Positions 7,319-9,719 of a DNA stretch of 9,719 nt are shown here, piece after piece (position 1 is the stretch's first letter; every line of letters begins with the position of its first letter). Source of the stretch: Bacillota bacterium (lineage in GTDB: Bacteria; Bacillota_A; Clostridia; Peptostreptococcales; Anaerovoracaceae); NCBI GenBank assembly GCA_017438085.1, contig JAFRWH010000102.1:1-9719 (forward strand). Reading direction: 5' to 3'. The position numbers were made by a program, and so were the translations under genes. Under the pieces are notes generated by a model. The model ran no database searches, was not told the DNA's origin, and worked only from the letters and a program-made list of their open reading frames with translations.

Positions 7319-7338
7319 GGGGCTTTGGTCCTTTTTTT
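7301..7338 (+). terminator. 12-bp perfect hairpin with plus-strand T-tract, overlapping the tRNA promoter
   Basis: 7301-7312 pairs perfectly with 7317-7328 around the loop AGTC. TCC and seven T follow on the plus strand, so it is a classic terminator for plus-strand transcription. No plus-strand gene ends here. On the minus strand the same stem lies 49 bases after the yfcC-type stop but lacks a T-tract there. It may block antisense transcription or serve as an atypical 3' hairpin for the carrier mRNA. Confidence 0.7.
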
Positions 7339-7376
7339 GAAATATTTTTACTTATCCGGTATTTCGCTGCGTAAGC

Positions 7377-8768
7377 CTAATAGCCTATGAGCACTGCCAC
7401 AACGATCAGTATCACCTGCAGCGCAAAGCACAATGCATATACCGGCAGGAAGAATTTATACCACTTGTTGAGAGGGATCTTCGCTATACCGCAGACAGTT
7501 GCCACGGAGCAGGTAGGCCAGAGCATGTTTGAATAACCGTCTCCGAACTGATATGCCAGGACCGTTACCTGTCTGGACACACCTGCCAGATCTCCTAAAG
7601 GAGCCATTATAGGCATGATGGCGGTAGCCTGACCGGAGCCTGAGGGTATGAAGAAGTTTATTATGTTCTGCGCCACCAGCATGGATATGGAGGACCCTAT
7701 GCGGCCGAAGCTGGACATTACACCTGCCAGGGAGTGGACCACGGTGTCAATGATGTAGCTGTTCTGCATAATGATCAGTATAACGCGGGCAAGACCTACC
7801 ACTATCATTCCTATAGCCATTTCCTTATAGGCTGTCAGGAAATGATCGCCTATCTCCTGGGGCTTAAAGCCTGCAACCGCAGATACGAACAGAGCGGAAA
7901 TGATATATACAGCGCTCATCTCGTTGATCCAGAAGCCAAGCTTAAGGGAACCGTAGACCATGGCAAACACTGTGAAGATCATTGAAAACAGTATGATCTT
8001 CTGGCGGGTAGTCAGCTCAGACGGACCGTCGAGATCCAGCTTAAAGGAGGAAAAGTCGGAATCCGCCACATAGCTCTTGGAAGGATCCGCCTTGACCTTA
8101 TTGGCGTAGCGCATCACAAGTGCGGTCATAAGCAGATACTGGAGCACAAAGATGATCCAGCGGAATGCAAGGCCGGAATACAGAGGCAGCTCCGCGATAG
8201 CCTGAGCGATGCCTATGGTGTAAGCATTGGTGGTCGCGGAAGCAAAGCCTGTGGCAACGCCCACATAGCACATGCAAAGACCCACCAGGGCGTCATAGCC
8301 CAGAGCGATGGCAAGAGCCACAAAAATAGGAGCAAGACCATATACGACTTCCAGCTCGCCGTAGGTAGAGCCTGCGATGGCAAAGATCAGCATGCAGAGC
8401 GGTATGAACCACTTACTGTCCCTGGCTTTGCTCTTGATAAGCTTGTTTATTGCAGCAGTCAGAGCACCGCTCTGCATCACGCTGTATACCCAGAAGAAGC
8501 CAAAGCCCAGCAGAAAGATGATATTCGCCACAGCTATAAAGCCCTCAGGCAGTGCAACGAAGACCTTGAAGGGGCTGATAGGCTGCTGTTCCACGCGGGT
8601 GTAGCTGTCCGGATCTACTACGGTATAGCCTGTCGCCTCATCCACATAGCGTTCATAGCTGCCTGCAGGAATGATGTAGGTGCAGATCGCCACCAGAATG
8701 ATGATAAGGAACAGGAGCACCGGAGTGCTGGGCATCCTGAAACCTTTTTTCTTTTCGAGAGTAGACAT
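7377..8768 (-). CDS. YfcC-family (DcuC superfamily) membrane carrier
   Basis: A 463-residue integral membrane protein with a dozen or so hydrophobic segments, the first at about residues 14-33. It matches the YfcC branch of the anaerobic C4-dicarboxylate carrier superfamily: a conserved opening with IIPAGSYER at 32-40, the external stretch up to PISPFKVF, and the strongly conserved half NFFIPSGSGQ (371-380), MPIMAPLGDLAGVSRQ and LAYQFGDGYSN. Members are thought to move carboxylates, amino acids or peptides; the substrate here cannot be read from sequence. The start is the ATG at 8766-8768, with AAAGGAGAG just upstream; a TTG 24 bases further upstream is less likely. The stop is TAG. The position often occupied by charged residues in the first half reads TYGELE (135-140). 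It is transcribed alone from its own promoter. Confidence 0.88.
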   Translation of the reverse strand: MSTLEKKKGFRMPSTPVLLFLIIILVAICTYIIPAGSYERYVDEATGYTVVDPDSYTRVEQQPISPFKVFVALPEGFIAVANIIFLLGFGFFWVYSVMQSGALTAAINKLIKSKARDSKWFIPLCMLIFAIAGSTYGELEVVYGLAPIFVALAIALGYDALVGLCMCYVGVATGFASATTNAYTIGIAQAIAELPLYSGLAFRWIIFVLQYLLMTALVMRYANKVKADPSKSYVADSDFSSFKLDLDGPSELTTRQKIILFSMIFTVFAMVYGSLKLGFWINEMSAVYIISALFVSAVAGFKPQEIGDHFLTAYKEMAIGMIVVGLARVILIIMQNSYIIDTVVHSLAGVMSSFGRIGSSISMLVAQNIINFFIPSGSGQATAIMPIMAPLGDLAGVSRQVTVLAYQFGDGYSNMLWPTCSVATVCGIAKIPLNKWYKFFLPVYALCFALQVILIVVAVLIGY

Positions 8769-8810
8769 ATTCTCTCCTTTCTGTGTACGCAAAGAATTAA
8801 TTTCGTATAT

Positions 8811-8816
8811 ATTATA
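8811..8816 (-). promoter_or_regulatory. -10 box of the YfcC-family carrier gene
   Basis: TATAAT on the minus strand, 43 bases before the carrier ATG. The -35 region (CTTTTATA) is poor at 16-18 base spacing. It lies between the terminator of the 97-codon gene and the carrier start, where a promoter is needed. Confidence 0.6.
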
Positions 8817-8852
8817 CTGTAAATCTTTAGTGTATAAAAGTTAAAATTGTAA

Positions 8853-8889
8853 CAAAATAAAAAAGAGGCCGGATCTCTCCGGCCCCTCT
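8853..8889 (-). terminator. Rho-independent terminator of the 97-codon gene
   Basis: The minus-strand stem AGAGGGGCCGG (8879-8889) pairs with CCGGCCTCT (8864-8872), with a two-base G bulge and a 6-base loop. TTTTTTATTTTG follows. It begins only 9 bases after the TAG stop of the upstream gene. Confidence 0.88.
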
Positions 8890-8897
8890 GTAAGCCT

Positions 8898-9191
8898 CTA
8901 ACCGAGGACTACTTCCTTTGCCTTTTCTGGCTCGAAGTAGTTGCGGATATCGCTGATGTTGTAGGTGCCATAATCGGGCAGCGCCTTGCCGTCTCTGAAA
9001 TAGCTGCAGATGAAGCGTCTGCCGTCAATGCTGGTCCAGTTCTCCTGGTTCCAGGTCAGATAGCCATCCTCATCGGTCTTCTTTTCCTCGAAGAACAGGT
9101 CCACCTGACGATTGTCATTGGCGATCAGGTCTATGAGCTGATCCTTGTCCAGATCAAGCTCGCACTTTTTGATATTGTCCTTTACAAGCAT
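8898..9191 (-). CDS. small acidic protein of unknown function
   Basis: A 97-residue protein that I do not recognise. It is soluble in character, with no signal peptide or membrane segment. The N-terminal third is charged and rich in Asp and Lys (LDLDKDQLIDLI). The middle has aromatic residues (YLTWNQENWTS at 44-54), followed by RRFICSYFRDG near 59-69 and a second half with several Tyr/Asp pairs. It has only two cysteines (12 and 62), so there is no obvious metal or redox motif. That it is a real gene is well supported: an AGGAGG site six bases before the ATG, a promoter with TTGAAA-17-TATATT, and a terminator right after the TAG stop. It forms a single-gene unit between the oxidoreductase and the carrier, and the inverted repeat at its start site suggests control by a regulator. 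Confidence 0.82.
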   Translation of the reverse strand: MLVKDNIKKCELDLDKDQLIDLIANDNRQVDLFFEEKKTDEDGYLTWNQENWTSIDGRRFICSYFRDGKALPDYGTYNISDIRNYFEPEKAKEVVLG

Positions 9192-9216
9192 TTATTGCCT
9201 CCTGAAAACTGCGATG

Positions 9217-9236
9217 TTTATCAAACTACTGATAAA
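9217..9236. promoter_or_regulatory. operator-like inverted repeat TTTATCA-N6-TGATAAA
   Basis: Perfect 7-base half-sites (9217-9223 and 9230-9236) with a 6-base centre. It overlaps the end of the -10 box and the expected transcription start of the 97-codon gene, where a repressor site would sit. The matching protein is unknown. Confidence 0.5.
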
Positions 9237-9263
9237 TATACAGCATTAATCAGCTTTTTTCAA
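9235..9263 (-). promoter_or_regulatory. sigma-A promoter of the 97-codon gene
   Basis: On the minus strand TTGAAA (9258-9263) and TATATT (9235-9240) are separated by exactly 17 bases. Expected start is near 9228, giving a leader of about 37 bases that carries the AGGAGG ribosome site. Confidence 0.75.
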
Positions 9264-9282
9264 TACAATATCCAAAGCCGGA

Positions 9283-9719
9283 CTACTTAAAGTTGTAGGC
9301 GGTGACGATGGGCTCTCTGCCCTCGGTCTTGTCGTTGAAGTATTCGTACATGCTCAGACCAAGGAAGGAACCGCTGACATTGAAAATGTTCTTGTAGCCG
9401 TGTCCAAGCAGCTGGCAGTATGCATAGTAGCTGCGCTGAGAGGATCTGCAGTGGAGATATACGGGTATGTCTCTCGGAACCTCGTCTATGCGGTCTCTGA
9501 GCTGGCCGAGAGGAATGTTCTTTGCGCCCTTGATGTGGCCCGCTTCGTATTCGCCGGGCTCTCTCACGTCTATGATGCAGGCGCCGCTTTCGGCAAGAGC
9601 TCTTACTTCGCTTACATGAACCTGCTTTACCCTACCGGTAAGGATATTAAGTCCGACCAGCGCTGCAATGTTTACGATATCCTATGCGGTGCTGAATACA
9701 GGTGAGTAGCAGAGCTCCA
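9283..9719 (-). pseudogene. C-terminal part of a rhodanese-tailed FAD oxidoreductase (CoA-disulfide reductase type), with an in-frame TAG
   Basis: Only the 3' part is in the window. Reading in from the edge on the minus strand gives ELCYSPVFSTA, then TAG (9682-9684), then DIVNIAALVGLNILTGRV in the same frame. This is the hinge sequence of FAD/NAD(P)-disulfide oxidoreductases of the CoA-disulfide reductase group, where Lys or Gln usually stands at the TAG site. A full C-terminal rhodanese domain follows: DVREPGEYEAGHIKGAKNIP, then the active loop HCRSSQRS with Cys encoded at 9448-9450, then the tail NVSGSFLGLSMYEYFND. The family handles low-molecular thiols, polysulfide or NADH oxidation. Everything around the TAG is intact, so the lesion is recent, a base error or a readthrough codon. 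If TAG stops translation, the rhodanese domain is lost. The gene ends with TAG. I call it a pseudogene only provisionally. Confidence 0.62.

Noticed and set aside
9283..9567. A separate small rhodanese gene starting at the GTG at 9565-9567
   Set aside because: The GTG codes for the Val of the DVREPGEY motif inside the rhodanese fold, there is no Shine-Dalgarno upstream, and the frame continues upstream with oxidoreductase-type sequence to the TAG.
9400..9705. A plus-strand open frame of 101 codons opposite the oxidoreductase
   Set aside because: It is antisense to a clear rhodanese domain and has no supporting signals.

Overview
The window looks like chromosome from an anaerobic clostridial Firmicute of medium GC content. 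The evidence is the housekeeping order priA-def-fmt-rsmB-PP2C phosphatase, strong Shine-Dalgarno sites (AGGAGG, AAGGAGA), sigma-A type promoters, QueH in place of the unrelated QueG, a DcuC/YfcC-type carrier, and a rhodanese-tailed FAD oxidoreductase of the kind common in gut Clostridia. No phage, insertion sequence, CRISPR array or defence system is visible.

Left part (1-6039, all on the minus strand, transcribed right to left): queH, priA, def, fmt, rsmB, then a PrpC/Stp-type PP2C phosphatase that runs off the left edge. Three junctions (queH/priA, def/fmt, rsmB/PP2C) are 4-base ATGA overlaps and the other two gaps are 9 and 18 bases, so this is one tightly packed operon. Its themes are tRNA and rRNA modification, the N-formyl-methionine cycle (Fmt adds the formyl group, Def removes it), replication restart, and the phosphatase half of a Ser/Thr phosphorylation switch. 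PriA is unusually short at its N-terminal side.

Middle (6040-7338): a 147-base divergent spacer separates queH from a plus-strand gene for a PrsW-family membrane protease. That gene ends at a bidirectional terminator that directly abuts the 3' CCA of a minus-strand tRNA operon, transcribed in the order Pro(UGG), CAU (Met or Ile2), Phe(GAA). The tRNA promoter is near-consensus (TTGACT, 17 bases, TAATAT). Its -35 hexamer sits in the loop region of a perfect 12-bp hairpin followed by a T-tract on the opposite strand.

Right part (7377-9719, minus strand): a YfcC-family carrier with its own -10 box; a 97-codon orphan gene with its own promoter, operator-like inverted repeat, Shine-Dalgarno and terminator; and, at the window edge, the C-terminal end of a CoA-disulfide-reductase-type FAD oxidoreductase with a rhodanese domain. 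Its reading frame is interrupted by a single in-frame TAG inside an otherwise well-kept sequence. This is the most notable observation here. It is either a nonsense mutation, a sequencing error or a translational readthrough site. TAG serves as an ordinary stop in the neighbouring genes, so a global code change is unlikely.

I found no clear evidence of a completely new system. The points worth following up are the amber codon, the orphan 97-residue gene with its candidate operator, and the hairpin/promoter overlap.
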